Assembly (NCBI RefSeq): GCF_028453695.1
Contig: NC_135778.1
Location: forward strand, 27,207,214-27,271,213
DNA: 64,000 bases
Reading direction: 5' to 3'
From: Augochlora pura
Taxonomy: Eukaryota; Arthropoda; Insecta; Hymenoptera; Halictidae
Part shown: one piece after another, positions 1 to 11,190 of the stretch
Position numbering within the stretch: position 1 is the first letter of the stretch
Layout: the number at the start of each line of letters is the position of its first letter
Program-made: the position numbers and the translations under genes
Notes under the pieces: model-generated
Told to the model about the DNA's origin: nothing
Seen by the model: only the letters and a program-made list of their open reading frames with translations
Databases searched by the model: none

Positions 1-47
1 GCCGACGCACACCGGCTCGTAGAATTCAGGGACGCGTAAAAGAAAAA

Positions 48-460
48 GTCTACGTTTCCAGGTTGTTAATTATCCAGTTTTTATCGCTTTACGAAGATCA
101 CGTGTAATCATATTTAAGAAATATTTTGCATCGAAAACAGTAATAGCGATTTATTAAAATTTATTGTTTTAACATAACCTTTCCAAGTTGATGATTATCT
201 AGTTTTTATCGCTTTACGAAGATCACGTATTATTACATTTCATAATTAGATTGTTCATAATTAAATTATATTTTGAATCGACAATAGTAATAGCTATTTA
301 TTGAAATTTACTGTTTACTATAATCTTTCGAAGTTGATAATTATCCAGTTTTTATCGCTTTACAAAGGTTACGTATAATTATATTTCAAAAATTACATTT
401 TCAATCGAAAATAGTAATAGAGATTTATTGAAATTTATTATTTAGCAAAAGCGAATTTAA
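48..460. repeat. Diverged tandem array, three units of 125-146 bp
   Basis: Three units align from the phrase GTTGNTNATTATCYAGTTTT at about 62, 187 and 333, each followed by ATCGCTTTAC and later by a GAAAATAGTAATAG-like stretch and ATTTATTGAAATTTA. Unit lengths are 125 and 146 bp; the second unit carries an extra TTCATAATTA-type duplication. The units are AT-rich and substituted at many positions, so the array is old. No open frame of note lies in it. Confidence 0.85.
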
Positions 461-1160
461 TTATCAATAGTTGAAAGTTGCTATTTTTTAAATTATTTTT
501 CGTGCAAATTTCATCGCAATGTCTTTAACGATTTTAAAGTTATAACAATTTGTCGCTGAATTCTACAAACCGGACCGCTGTGCGCCGGCAAAGGTCGCGT
601 GCCGGCGATATTAATTCGCTGTCCCCTTAAAACGGAAGTCGAACTCGAATTTTATTCATGGAACCGCCGCGGACAGAGCTTCTTTGACTTTTGATCGAAC
701 GGCGATCATGCTCTCGGAATTCTTCTCGTGCCGAGCGGAATTTCTTCTTGCGGAAGACGTCAATCGGTTGACATTTTCACGTATGAAGATGTAATGGTAA
801 AATTTACTGGCGTTTAATGACTACGAAATTGTTGATATTTTTACTTAGAAATTCTTAATTAAAACAATTAGAATTTTCAAATTTCCGATTTTTCTTTTGG
901 ATTTTCGTTTCATTAATCGTCCGACCGTATTTGGTTTGCTCTACTTAAAATTCTTTCCATACGCTTTAGTTACTGACAATAATTATAATATACTGTGTGT
1001 TTTAGTTAAAGGAAATCATCTAAATCTCTGTGTAATCTTTAGAGACATTGAAAAACATTAATCAGTTAGTTTGTCGGCTGTAATTTAATTTTACTGCAAC
1101 GCAATTGCATGTTAAGTGCATTAAAATTATCACAGCTAAATTTAGTTTCACGAAAAGATG
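461..1160. other. No gene seen; mixed AT-rich and GC-rich DNA
   Basis: The stretch from about 560 to 780 is CpG-rich, the rest AT-rich. I see no open frame with coding character, no RNA gene and no mobile element end. Confidence 0.6.
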
Positions 1161-1290
1161 AACTAAATATCTGCTATGCAATAAATACCTATATATTTGC
1201 TACATAGTAAATAACTGAATATCTGAATATAATAAAGAACTGAAAATATCTGCCACATAGCAAATAACTAAATATCCGCTAAACTAATCA
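1161..1290. repeat. AT-rich minisatellite, about 27 bp unit
   Basis: About five imperfect units built on AACTAAATATCTGCTATGCA-like sequence followed by AATAAAT-type spacers. The ATATCTGC and CATAGYAAATAAC phrases recur every 25-30 bases. Confidence 0.75.
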
Positions 1291-2399
1291 TTCTCCCAAT
1301 ACATTTCAATAAAAACCGTCGAGCAGCATCGATCAACCTATAAAAAAGAAAACAATACAATCTCTAATTAAACAATTGAACCCAGCAAGCCGCCGTTAAT
1401 AAAGTTTTTCATTATCTCCAAAAATGGCGGACGTATCCAGATGACCTCGTTTAGCCAGAGAGATCCTGTATAATTAATCCGGACACGCCAGTGCGAGTAG
1501 AAATGGTCCGCAGCAGCCAGACGGTCGAATCGCCGACAATATCTCCGTGTAATGAAAGTATTAAGTTTGGAATATTTAAGTCGCCAATTAAGGCCGAATG
1601 TAGGCGGCCTGTATGCATCTCGGGATCGCGCACGACGGGCGACGATAAAGTGATCAAAGCGGCGGGCGAAGGGTCGACAAAGAGCAAGAAGGGTCAAGAC
1701 AGTTCGAGCTTCGGTCCTCCGTGGCAACCGCGCCGACGTCAACGGTCTTTACGTCATTGTCCCACGAGATCCATGCCATTAACGAGTTTCGAGCTTCTTA
1801 CTTTCCATCGAAAACTCTCTGAAGTGTTGCTGCTTCGGCCCACTTCAATCGACAAAGACAGCTTTCCCGGGGACCGGAGCTGCCAATTAAGGTAGTTATC
1901 AAATTCGCCGACTCAAAGGGAATCACTGATCGCGACCCTGAATTCCGCGCAACGGCGGCGTCGACGCCGCCAACGCCGCCGCGCCGGCGCGCGCGCTTTT
2001 TTTTTACGATGACAGAGGAATTTCCGAGGGATCTATTGTAAGAGGCTCTTCGTATAAGATCGCGTTTCTTGTCATTAGAACGCGCGTTTTGATTTGTCCG
2101 GGAAAGTGGAGGCGGTAAGCCGTGATCAGACGCGACGGCGACGACGGAGCTCGAGAGAAATAAAGCGCGATTGATAAGGCACACTCCTGAATTCGTGGAA
2201 CAATGTATTCGCGTATTAATTTTGTTACTGAAGTGGAAGTAGAAGTGGCGTTTCGTGATCGGGCACGATGAGAAGAGCAAGTAGAATATTATACTTGTCA
2301 AATAAAATATATACTATACTTGTCGAAGTGGATTTTTATGTTTTTAAAATATATACACATTTATTACTTTTTTGTGGAGAAAATAGATGTGGTTGCTTA
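1291..2399. other. GC-rich block, no gene seen; carries segment A of a local duplication
   Basis: From about 1380 to 2290 the sequence is CpG-rich and has overlapping open frames on both strands (up to 167 codons). They have no recognisable domain and no agreement on strand, as expected of GC-rich non-coding DNA. Positions 1745-1930 align with 3046-3190 (listed separately). Confidence 0.6.
1745..1930. repeat. Local duplication, segment A (partner 3046-3190)
   Basis: Shares in the same order with 3046-3190 the phrases GTCTTYACGTCATTGTYCC, CCATTAACRAGTT, GAAGTG, CACTTCAATCGAC and a CAATTAA...TCGC stretch. Identity is patchy with short gaps. The two segments bracket the tandem array at 2400-2870, suggesting that a larger unit was duplicated. 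Confidence 0.7.
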
Positions 2400-2870
2400 T
2401 GGTAGAGAACAATGTTAGAAGAAGTTAAATTAAAATAAAAAATACCAGGAGAATGGACGAAGTCTCTGCAGTCGAAATTTTAATTTGTAAAATAATGTAT
2501 TCATTAGAATACAGTAGAAGTGACCCATCGTAGTCAGACAGTCTCGCAACAAGTATTAGAAGGAAAATTAAATAGACATAGATTCAGAAATAGCCTTACA
2601 ATTTTTAACACAGTCCCCAAATTTTTAATTCAAGACTGCAGTAAGTAGTAGTAATTAGTTATAGTCAGACAGCCTGGCAAAAGTATTACAATACAAATAA
2701 AATAAATACAATGCCTTACGACTTCACAGAACGATAACCAAATACTTCTTTAAAGAAGACTTAAATGGACACGATCAGTCACAGGCAGACATGCCAGCAA
2801 CAAGTAGTAGAATCAAAAATAAAACGATCACGGTAAACGTATACGCTACGGCTGCAATAAGTAGAACCGG
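2400..2870. repeat. Diverged tandem array, three units of 120-131 bp
   Basis: The phrase TAGTCAGACAGYCTSGCAA, followed by AAGTATTAnAA, occurs at 2531 and 2662, and as CAGGCAGACATGCCAGCAA with AAGTAGTAGAA at 2782. The intervals are 131 and 120 bp. The array is AT-rich and sits between the two copies of a GC-rich segment. Confidence 0.75.
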
Positions 2871-3045
2871 TCAGCCGCGATCAGACCTTAAGGAATAGCC
2901 TCGGAACACGGGCGTCCTCGTGGGGCCAGTTACGCTACCGTTGCAGAATTATTCAGGATACGTAATTTCCGATCGACACGTTGAAAAATGTATCGCGACG
3001 TTTTAAGTGCCCCGGGCGGCGATGGTCGTCGAGGAGAGCCAAGAA

Positions 3046-3190
3046 GTCTTCACGTCATTGTTCCCCGGCAGCCATTAACAAGTTCCCGGGTTCTCCGGCG
3101 ACGTCCATGAGTTTGCGAAGTGATGGCACTTCAATCGACGGGAACGTCTGACTTCTCGATGTCGTCAATTAACTCGCAAAGTCACCGGGC
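3046..3190. repeat. Local duplication, segment B (partner 1745-1930)
   Basis: Second copy of the GC-rich segment described at 1745-1930. It begins with GTCTTCACGTCATTG and includes CACTTCAATCGAC and TCAATTAACTCGCAAAGTC. It lies immediately beside the G homopolymer. Confidence 0.7.
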
Positions 3191-3197
3191 GCCGCCC

Positions 3198-3204
3198 GGG
3201 GGGT

Positions 3205-3236
<32 letters not shown>
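3198..3236. repeat. G homopolymer (32 consecutive G)
   Basis: Positions 3205-3236 are an unbroken run of 32 G, preceded by six G and a single T. The flank GGGCGCCGCCC is itself self-complementary. Such a run can form G-quadruplexes and is prone to length error, so the true length is uncertain. Confidence 0.9.
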
Positions 3237-3237
<1 letters not shown>

Positions 3238-3239
3238 TA

Positions 3240-4720
3240 TCAAAAAGTAAATCATTAACGATGCGGCGTTCCCGTTACACCGTTCACCGCCGCTGCCTTT
3301 TCCCGGGTCGGCGACGTCACGCTATCTCGATATCGAACACATTTTTTGCCGGCCCCCGGCTATCCTCCAACAGTCGGTTCGTTCGCGTAATTGCGAACAA
3401 TAATTTCCGTTACCTTCTGTCGCGACGAAATTACATTACGCTTGGAAAATTAATGCAGACGTTAAAGAAGATTTCCCCGTCCCCCGTTGCTGCAGCCGGC
3501 AGCAGCCTCGCCTGACTTTTTCTACCTCGACAGAAAAATCAGAAGCGTTTTCCGTATGCACGGGAGTGTTTCGTTCTTTAAAGTTTCGTGCTCGCATTGG
3601 ATATTTTTGTCCGTGAAATGGTTTAAATAACGCGCGATCTAAAATGATGAAGCCAGGAAATTGAAAAATACGCTGTCCGAAAATAAATAACTGCGATGCT
3701 CTTTTAATCGGCGGGCATGAAAAAAAAAGTTTGCAGCGTTTCATCGTTTTTCATCGCGGCGCGCATTCGTTTTTTTTCCCCCACCCCGTGACTCTCTTCC
3801 TACGCGATTCTCTCAATTCGATTAAAAATAAATAACCGAATATCCGTGCGCCCCGGAACAATTGTCTTACCATCCCGTTGTCGAATCTTCCGCGATCGGG
3901 TCAAACGCGTAAGCGTCGATCGCGCTTTGATATTCATTCGATCGTCGGTTTTGTCTTAGCCGGGTCATGCGTATCCGGGACGGGGAACGACGTCTGCCAG
4001 CTAACTGTAAACAATAAATCTAACTGGTCACACGTAGCCCACGTTGCAGCCGTTGTTATGATATCCAGGCTGCTATTATTTCGAATATCAACGGGACATT
4101 AAGCCCGTGTAAACTGAAGGTAAATACGAGGCGCGTCCCTCTGCGGAACGAGCGCCGGCTAAACGTGTACACGCGCATGTAGGTCCACGACTCTATCGAA
4201 CAATCGGGCGGAGCCGTTCCCCGCGATTTACGCTGTACCGTATTTTTGCAATTCCGCCGGATGTGGCCCACTTCGCAGCCGCTCCCCCGCTGCCCTCCTC
4301 CCCCCCATCCCCCCCGCCTCTCCCCGCGCTCCCATTGCAACCGTAAACTATTCGTATAAAGCGAAAAATTTTCCCCCGAAAGTTACGAAAACGATTGTTG
4401 CCCGGCGACTGGAGCTGTTACCGCGTTATCGAGAGTTACGGCGCTCGTACTTCTCTCGAACGACGCTTCTTGTTCGAAATAATGATTGCAAAAAACGTTT
4501 GCTCGTTGCCGTGAGCTACAACGCCGCTACAAATCGCGCGGACGCCGCGCGAACACCCGCATACGTCAAACTGTAAAATATCGGGCCACAGTTTCCTACC
4601 TCGTTTATAGTGATCCAGGGAATTATGGGGGGAAATTGTTTATTCGGTCCGCACCGTCTGCCGAGACTTGATAATGATGCCAAGAACGAGGACGGGAGCT
4701 TGGAACTTAGGTTCGTGCAC
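3240..4720. other. GC-rich block, no gene seen
   Basis: CpG-rich with short open frames on both strands and no domain I recognise. A C-rich tract lies at about 4283-4330. No repeat structure is evident except the lead-in to the 174-bp array after 4690. Confidence 0.6.
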
Positions 4721-4721
4721 G

Positions 4722-5262
4722 GTGGCGCCATCTACGCGATAATAACTCGGTGTATTAAGGTCCTGAAAATAGTATAAATATTGTGCAATGAGTTTAGAAG
4801 ATATCAGAGGTTTGCTAAGGAAATCGAAACTAAGGATAACCTAATTCCATTCACTGTAAGGTGGAGCACGAGATTAAAACCTAAGTTTGAATCTAGTGTC
4901 GCCATCTACGCGATGATAACTCGGTATATTATAGTCCTGGATATGATACAAAAGTTTCCCAATGAGTCTAAAAGATAGGAGAGGCTTGCTAAGGAAATCA
5001 AGGCTGAGGACACCCTAATTCCGTCCACTATAAGGTAGAGCACGAGATTAAAACCTAACCTTGGACCTAACGATGTTATCTAAGCGACGACAACTCGGTG
5101 TATTATAGTCCTAGATATGATACAAAAATTTCGCAATGAGTCTAGAAGATAGGAGAGGTTTGTTAAAGAATTTAAGACCAAGGTCAACCTAATTCCATCC
5201 GGAACAAGGTAGATGATAAAACTAAAACCTCAGCATGGGCCAAGTGGCGCCATCTACGCGAC
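4722..5262. repeat. 174-bp tandem array carrying a CTCF-like motif
   Basis: The anchor GTGGCGCCATCTACGCG (4722) recurs as GTGTCGCCATCTACGCG (4896), in degenerate form at 5070, and as GTGGCGCCATCTACGCG again at 5244. All three intervals are exactly 174 bp. Between anchors run GATAACTCGGTRTATTA, TACAAAA...GCAATGAGTCTAGAAG, GCTAAGGAAATCAAG and GAGATTAAAACCTAA in constant order. The minus strand of the anchor reads CGTAGATGGCGCCAC, which fits the AGRKGGCGC core known for the insulator protein CTCF. Binding itself is only an inference. Confidence 0.9.
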
Positions 5263-5480
5263 CGTAAGTCGGCCAGCATCGCGCAATAGCTGAGACGTTG
5301 ACGCCGCCTTTCACGAGCTTTTGATGCTGGGAAGCCACTTATCCACGGCGATTCCCGGCTGTCAGACTCTTAATGCTTCATGGGTGTTTAATACCGGCGT
5401 GGTTAATGATCAATATGACGGTGCTGCGCGACGTTGCCGGATGTCGCGCGGGACATTAGGGGCGCAGTAACGACGTTTTA
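5263..5480. repeat. GC-rich tail of the 174-bp array; partner 7716-7900
   Basis: The stretch after the last anchor aligns in order with 7716-7900: CTTTTGATGCTGGGAAGCC against CTCTTGATATTAGGAGGCC, then RCTTATCC, CGATTCCCGG against GCATTCCTGG, TCTTAATGC, and a later GATGTCGCGCGGG against GATATCGCGGGG. The two tandem arrays and their tails therefore descend from one duplicated region. Confidence 0.7.
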
Positions 5481-7186
5481 ACGCGTGCTCTCCAGCGTTT
5501 TGGAAATCGAGCGTCGATCGGCGAACAGGCCCCTTTCTCCTTCGAGGACCTCATTAACCCTGCCGGGATAATTAGTATTCGGCGACTTCAAGGTGGACTA
5601 GCTGCTTTGTTCGGCGAAGTCAAGACCAAGGGGTCAGTTTAGCGATAGCCGTCTGGCCGGTTCCGGTTACAATGGAAATTCGTTACATGTACACCCCGTT
5701 TCCTGTAATTTGCTCGCGAAACAGTCTGGCCGGGGGAGGGGAGGGGACGGGGGTCGAAGGGAATATTTGCTTCAAAGCAATCTACGCGGCCGGGGAAAAA
5801 AGGACGGAGGCGCGGCGGCCTCCGCGTCGTTGATAGAAGTAAGCTTTTTCATCGGAAGGGAACTAATTTTGCGACGATGAAAATGCACGTTTACAGACCA
5901 TGGGCAAAAAGGGCGGAACGCGGGAGGCGGCGGCGGCAGGGGGGAGGGGCAGCTGGAACAGAGCTGGGGATCCGGGAAAGGAAATGGAGTGGGATGGCAT
6001 AGAGAAAAAAGCATGGCCCGGAGCGGAACGCTGGATTCGTTCGTTCCTTGTCCCTGGCGAGCGGTTTTGTAACTCTGTAACTGAAGTACATTTCCATTTG
6101 CCGCGTGGAAATTAACGTAACGCGGGGCACAAGCAATACACGAAGTTGCCCGGTTAATGGACCGTAAGGTAACAGGATACCTGTGACGCCGTTGCATTGT
6201 TGTCCCGGCGCGGCTTTTATTGAGCTGTCCTCGAAGGCATCCTCGGACCACGTCCAGTTCCCCGCGTTGATCGATTGCATCACTTCGTTGACGAGCGAGT
6301 CGCGCGCGGCCGGACCGCCGAGTGTCCGCGTCGATAATTCACCTCGGATCGGGGAAGACACTCGAGCCGAATTGTCGGCGTTACCACCGAAGACCCGAGG
6401 CCGCGGGACTCCGCGACACGGACGGTTTCCTCCGAAATTAACACGTCCAGCCGGCGTGCAATTACCCGCTTCGAAAGTTCATCGGTTGCCGGCCGCCGCA
6501 CCCGCTTCCAGCTCGTCCCCGCCCCCCTTTTCCCCGGCGAAAGAATCGACCAAGAGATACCCGGCGGTACTTTTATTTTATTGCCGGCGTTAGCCTCTCC
6601 CACGCGTTCCGCCCTTAACTCTTCCCGGTGAATGGACTACCGGAATCGTAAAACAATAATGAGCAATCACATAATAGGTCGTCCGCGAGGCCTTCCTAGC
6701 TGTTAGCTCTATTCAACCCCGTCACCCGGTTCCATTCTATTCAATGACTTCATTAACGTTATAGATTGCCGCTGACAAAGCTCCCGCCGAGTGTCATCCG
6801 GTCATATTTCGGCGCTCGAACTTTTGATTGCGGGTTGCCCTTCACGATCGCTGCCGGAGTGTCATAATTACTGGCTTCGAGAGGATAGGTTATCGACCTG
6901 GCCCTAACTTCGTCTGGAAAGATTCGTTCGGATCCGGCATGGCCTAATCGAGCCTGAATGCGACGTAGCTAGGCCTGAATTAGGAGCCCGATGCTGCGTA
7001 CTATGCGAATATGTCAGGCGCAACATGCAGATACCTAATGTAAAGATAGAAGTATATGATATGTAGACCAGGTTAGAACAATGTTATCTTCGATAACGAA
7101 ATAGATTCTAAAACAATCTTAGAATAGATTAAGACCTCTTTAAGATTTATGATCGGGCAGGTTTAAGTCGGAACCTTAATTTTAAT
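5481..7186. other. GC-rich block, no gene seen
   Basis: CpG-rich with open frames of up to 159 codons overlapping on both strands, G/A-rich low complexity near 5730-5760 and 5920-5960, and no recognisable protein domain. From about 6960 it grades into the AT-richer lead-in of the 194-bp array. Confidence 0.6.
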
Positions 7187-7715
7187 CTAATCTACAGTTC
7201 AAACCTTCCCCAGTTACAAAACCAGGCCCAAAACATACTTGAGACATGTTTAAGCTTCCACAGACGTAAATTAATGTAGTTCTAACCTAAAACCATAGCT
7301 CCGAGTACAGTGGCGCCATCTATACTGTCAAATCTTGATTTATAGACGCTGTTATTAAATCCAGCTATGTCAGAAGGATCTAATCTATAGTGTTCAGACC
7401 TTCCTCAGTCACAAAATCAGGCTCAAAACATACTGGAGGCAGATTTAAGCTTCCATAGACTCAAATTAAGGTTGTACTAACCTAAAACCATAGCGTCGAG
7501 CACAGCGGCACCATCTAGACTAGTAGAATTTGCCCCTAGCCACTTAATCTGCAGCTGCCTATGCCAAAAGTGCCTAATCTATAGTCCAGGTTCGCCTCGG
7601 TTATAAAGTCATACCTAAAGCAAACTTGGTACGAGCTTACGCCTCTCTAAGACCGAAGCCGCGGCGAGCCTAAACCGGGAGACTTAACTTCGAGTACAGT
7701 GCCGTCATCTACGCC
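7187..7715. repeat. 194-bp tandem array, three units, with CTCF-like motif
   Basis: CTAATCTAYAG starts at 7187, 7380 and 7574. Each unit continues through ACCTTCCYCAGTYACAAA, CAAAACATACT, TTTAAGCTTCCA and CTAACCTAAAACCATAG. Each ends in GTGGCGCCATCTATACT (7310), GCGGCACCATCTAGACT (7505) or GTGCCGTCATCTACGCC (7699), 195 and 194 bp apart. The end motif is the same GCGCCATCT phrase that anchors the 174-bp array at 4722. The third unit is the most GC-rich and diverged. Confidence 0.9.
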
Positions 7716-7900
7716 AGTAGAACTTGGTCAATAGCGTATGGCATCAAATACTAACGCTCGCCCCGACGATGCTCAGTCGTTTAAGACCTCTTGATATTAG
7801 GAGGCCGCTTATCCGCGAGCATTCCTGGTTATCTTAATGCCGGGCTCATGGTCGCGTGATATCGCGGGGCGGGCATAATGAACGGTACAACGCGGCATCG
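7716..7900. repeat. GC-rich tail of the 194-bp array; partner 5263-5480
   Basis: Collinear with the tail of the 174-bp array, sharing CTTGATRYTRGGARGCC, CTTATCC, ATTCC, TCTTAATGC and the GCGCGGGRC-like end. This shows a duplication at roughly 2.4-kb spacing that includes both array and tail. Confidence 0.7.
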
Positions 7901-8645
7901 GCGCAAAGTTTTTCGACAGCGGAACGAAAACATTGGTGTTTTCCAGCTCGAAATTCTGTTTCCGTGCACGGTATTTACCGGCTCTCTATTTTTATTCAAT
8001 GGGGAGTACACGGTTTTCCATGGCGCGTGATGGAGGATTCGTGTTGCAAACAGAGATGAAGTTGGCCCGCCGTTCTACTTGTTAATATTTTAATCACGCA
8101 GCGCGAAAGTATAAAGAAATTAATTGCAACGTTAGAGTGCCGGATATTCTTGGATTATCTTAACTGGTTTCGTGACCGTGTAACATTGTTAGACTTAACG
8201 ATTAGTATACCAAAGAGGCTGCTAGATGGGAACGGAAATACGTATAAGATATTGTTACTGCTAAAAGCTGCGCGGAATGCGCAAGCTAATGGTGGTACTG
8301 AGTGTACTAATGGTGTTTTATCAAAAATCTGTGCGAGCGTTCGTCGGGTCGATGGCGGTGGGTCGACTCTCGATTAAACGAACGTTCCAACCATGCAAAA
8401 AAGGTAACCGTCTGACAATATCGTCTCGCTGAAATCAATAAAGCAGACATCGAATTTATCCGACGTTTTAATAATTCTCCGAGCAACCCCAGACACCGTT
8501 TTCGAAAAAGCCGCATGTATATTTTAGACGTTGGCCTACATTGCAAAACAGAGAGCAAGCTTCTGAATTCTTTAAAAAAGAACGCTCGAGTTCTGAACTA
8601 CCGCGGCCTTGAATGCTGAAAAAGTAAACCAACAGCGTTGAAATA
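7901..8645. other. No gene seen
   Basis: Mixed composition and short open frames only (up to 83 codons), without recognisable domains or element ends. Confidence 0.55.
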
Positions 8646-9040
8646 ACAAAAAAGCAATTTTCTTTATCGCCGCATACAGCGAAATATATAAATGCGTGTG
8701 AGAATAGCTAGGACTTAAGTATGACTTAATCTAATCAGGCATAACAGTTAGGTGTTTTTAGGATTGGTATGAAAGAATTCTCGCGTCCTCGAGGACCAAG
8801 AAAATAGAAATATTGTTAACAAAGTTCGACGAAAAAGTTGGGTTTCGAAAAGGCAATTTTCATAATCGCCGCATAGAATGAAATTCTATACTCCTGTGAG
8901 ATCAACAAAGACTTAATTATGACTTAATCGAATCAGGCCTAATAGTTGGATGTTTTCAGGGTAGGTATGAAAGAATTTTCACGTCCTCGAGTACCAAGAA
9001 AATAGAAAAATTAACGAGATACGACGATAAAATTGGGTAG
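8646..9040. repeat. 199-bp tandem duplication, two units
   Basis: Unit 1 begins AAAGCAATTTTC at 8651 and unit 2 AAGGCAATTTTC at about 8850, 199 bp apart. Both contain ATCGCCGCATA, TGTGAGA, GACTTAAKTATGACTTAATC, AATCAGGCMTAA, GGTATGAAAGAATTYTC and CGTCCTCGAG followed by ACCAAGAAAATAGAAA. Identity is higher than in most arrays of the window. Confidence 0.9.
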
Positions 9041-10600
9041 AGCCGCGTTAGATATTTTCCTTCATTTTTTTTTTTCGAGCCACAAACTGCTCATTGTACG
9101 TGCACGACAATGGCAGACAAAGTATCTTCTTTCCAGCAATATTCCTTGCAAAGCTATCAGCGGTTGCCTTCAGACCGTTCGTTACTTTTTCCGCGGAGCT
9201 CTCGCGTTTGTTATTCTTTTTCTGAAAATCAGGGGACGCGACGCGGCGGCGGGATAGGAAAGAAGCGGAAAAGAGAGAATCAGTGAAAAACAGAAGGCCA
9301 GGTGTGGTGTGTGCGGTGAAACGTTTGATGAGGTGCATCGGTGCATCCCGCGCCACGCTCGGCGAGTACCCTAAAAACGCGCATACACGTTCCGCAGCAA
9401 ATCCGGCATGATGTATAAATCGGTAATGCCGATGAAAAAACTCGGTCGGCGTCCAGCCACCGACAGCACGGTATTTCGCCTCGTTGGAGCCGGATCTTTT
9501 TTCCTCTGTTATCATTATTATTCATTTTCCGGGAGAATACGCGCGCGTACCAGCACCGTACGCCCTAGCTGCCGAGATCCGCCCGCGTTCTGAGCGTACC
9601 GTGCGCGCGCGCGCGCTACTTTCGGGAAAGTTGCGCCGCTCGGCGACGCATCGGCGAATTAATAATACGATGGGAATGTGAAATGAGCGGCACCGGGCTT
9701 TTTAATCACGTTGCGACCGTTGTCGAATATGAAAGGCTACCCACTCCCTGCAAATCCCTCGCCGGCTACCAAATAATTGATAAACTAGACCACGCGTTAC
9801 AGCGACGCGAAGACGAAAGAAAAAAATAAACTGGCGATTTTAAGCTCCAATGAAAAGTCCGGTAAAACGTTCGCCGAAAAATCGCGGCTAACTTTTCACC
9901 GCGTCGTTGCGAAGCGGGGACATCCGCCGACAAAATCCGTGGCGCATGGATCCCCAACAAAAATTGTTGACTGCGCGGTATTCCGGCTCTTCGCTGCAAG
10001 CCGGCGCGCGGCATCCGAGACTCGTGAAGTGACTTCTTCTTTCGTTCGCCGGCGTATCTATAATAAAACTGGATCTATCTGAAAAGCCAGGATACGCGTG
10101 TCAAAGTAGAGAATTCGTGCTTTAAAACGTGCCCGTGTCGACCCGGGTAAGATACTTTTTCAAAAAGTTACGACGATTCGAAGTTGCGCTATAATTCATT
10201 GGATTCGAAGGAGCGCTCGCCGAGCGAAATGGCACTCCGAACAAGATGGCGTCCGGGCGAATGCTGCGCTGCTTTGTGTGAACAAGGCGGGAGTAATTTT
10301 CCTTGAACTTAACTCTGTTAAAAAGCTACGGGGACAAAGGGGGAAGACGGGGCGCGGCGGGAGCAAGAGAGAAAGGAGACCGTGGGAGAAGAAGGGAGGT
10401 GACACGGCCACGTGAAGAGATGAGGGACGTAAAAAAGGGAGCGCGGAATCGAGCCGGCTTTTAATCGTCGTCGCGGCGCTCGTTTTTTGTGGCGCCGTGC
10501 GCCAGTGTCGGAATCCACTTTAACGGACCTTACTAATCACCAAGCAAGGTGGTCCTCCGCTTGTTTACCTCGACTCTGATTAACCTTCCACGTGGTCCGA
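9041..10600. other. GC-rich block, no gene seen; (GC)7 at 9603-9616
   Basis: CpG-rich DNA with open frames of up to 155 codons on both strands, none with a recognised domain. A 14-nt alternating GC tract lies at 9603-9616. ACAAGATGGCG at 10241 resembles the YY1/pleiohomeotic core, a short motif that occurs often by chance. Confidence 0.6.
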
Positions 10601-10660
10601 CCTCTTCCTCTCTCTCTCTCTTCCACTCTCTCTTCCCCTCTCTCTCTTCCTCTCTTTCTC

Positions 10661-10699
<39 letters not shown>

Positions 10700-10722
10700 C
10701 TCGCTCTCGCTCTCTCTCTCTC
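10601..10722. repeat. CT microsatellite
   Basis: About 120 bases of CT-rich simple repeat with interruptions (TTCC, TCG). It produces long Ser-Leu or Arg-Glu frames on the two strands, which are artefacts. Confidence 0.95.
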
Positions 10723-10991
10723 CGCTGGAAATAGGAAGTCCCGAGAACTATGGATGCGCGAGCACAGGCTCGCAAAAAATCTCATGCACCTCTGCCATCG
10801 GCAGATTCGATTAATTTCGTCACGGACTTGCTCAACCGCTGTCCAGATGCGACGTACGAGCTGACAGGATTTCACTGAAATATATTTCCACAATTTTAAT
10901 CATACGTCTAAGCTCCATTCTAATTAACGTTCGATAAGTGGAGATGGGTTTGATGAGGTTCTATCGATTCGACGCTTGAAAAAGAAATTTA

Positions 10992-11190
10992 TTAGGTCTA
11001 CCGGAAAATTTTGTCTGTTCTTAAAGAGGAAAAAAACAATAAATTTTGTATGCACCTAATATTTATTGTATTGTTATAGTAATTTAATATAATCGTCACT
11101 TGTGCCCTGCTGCCAGCGTGATGGCGATTTGAATATCATTCTTGAGAAATATATTTCGCAAATGAATCGCTAATGCATTTTAGAAACATT
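10992..11190. mobile_element. Mariner-type MITE, copy 1 (right end lost)
   Basis: Starts TTAGGTCTACCGGAAAATTT after a TA dinucleotide and is collinear with the copy at 29610. Both have CAGTAAATTTTGTATGC or CAATAAATTTTGTATGC, then CTAATATTTATT, TAATTTAATATAATCG, GAATATCATT and TTGAGAAATRTAT followed by CGCAA. The right terminus that is intact at 29789 cannot be found here; similarity fades near 11190. It codes for nothing. Confidence 0.7.

Noticed and set aside
10533..10893. Arg-Glu-rich and Ser-Leu-rich frames
   Set aside because: Pure translations of the CT/GA microsatellite on the two strands.
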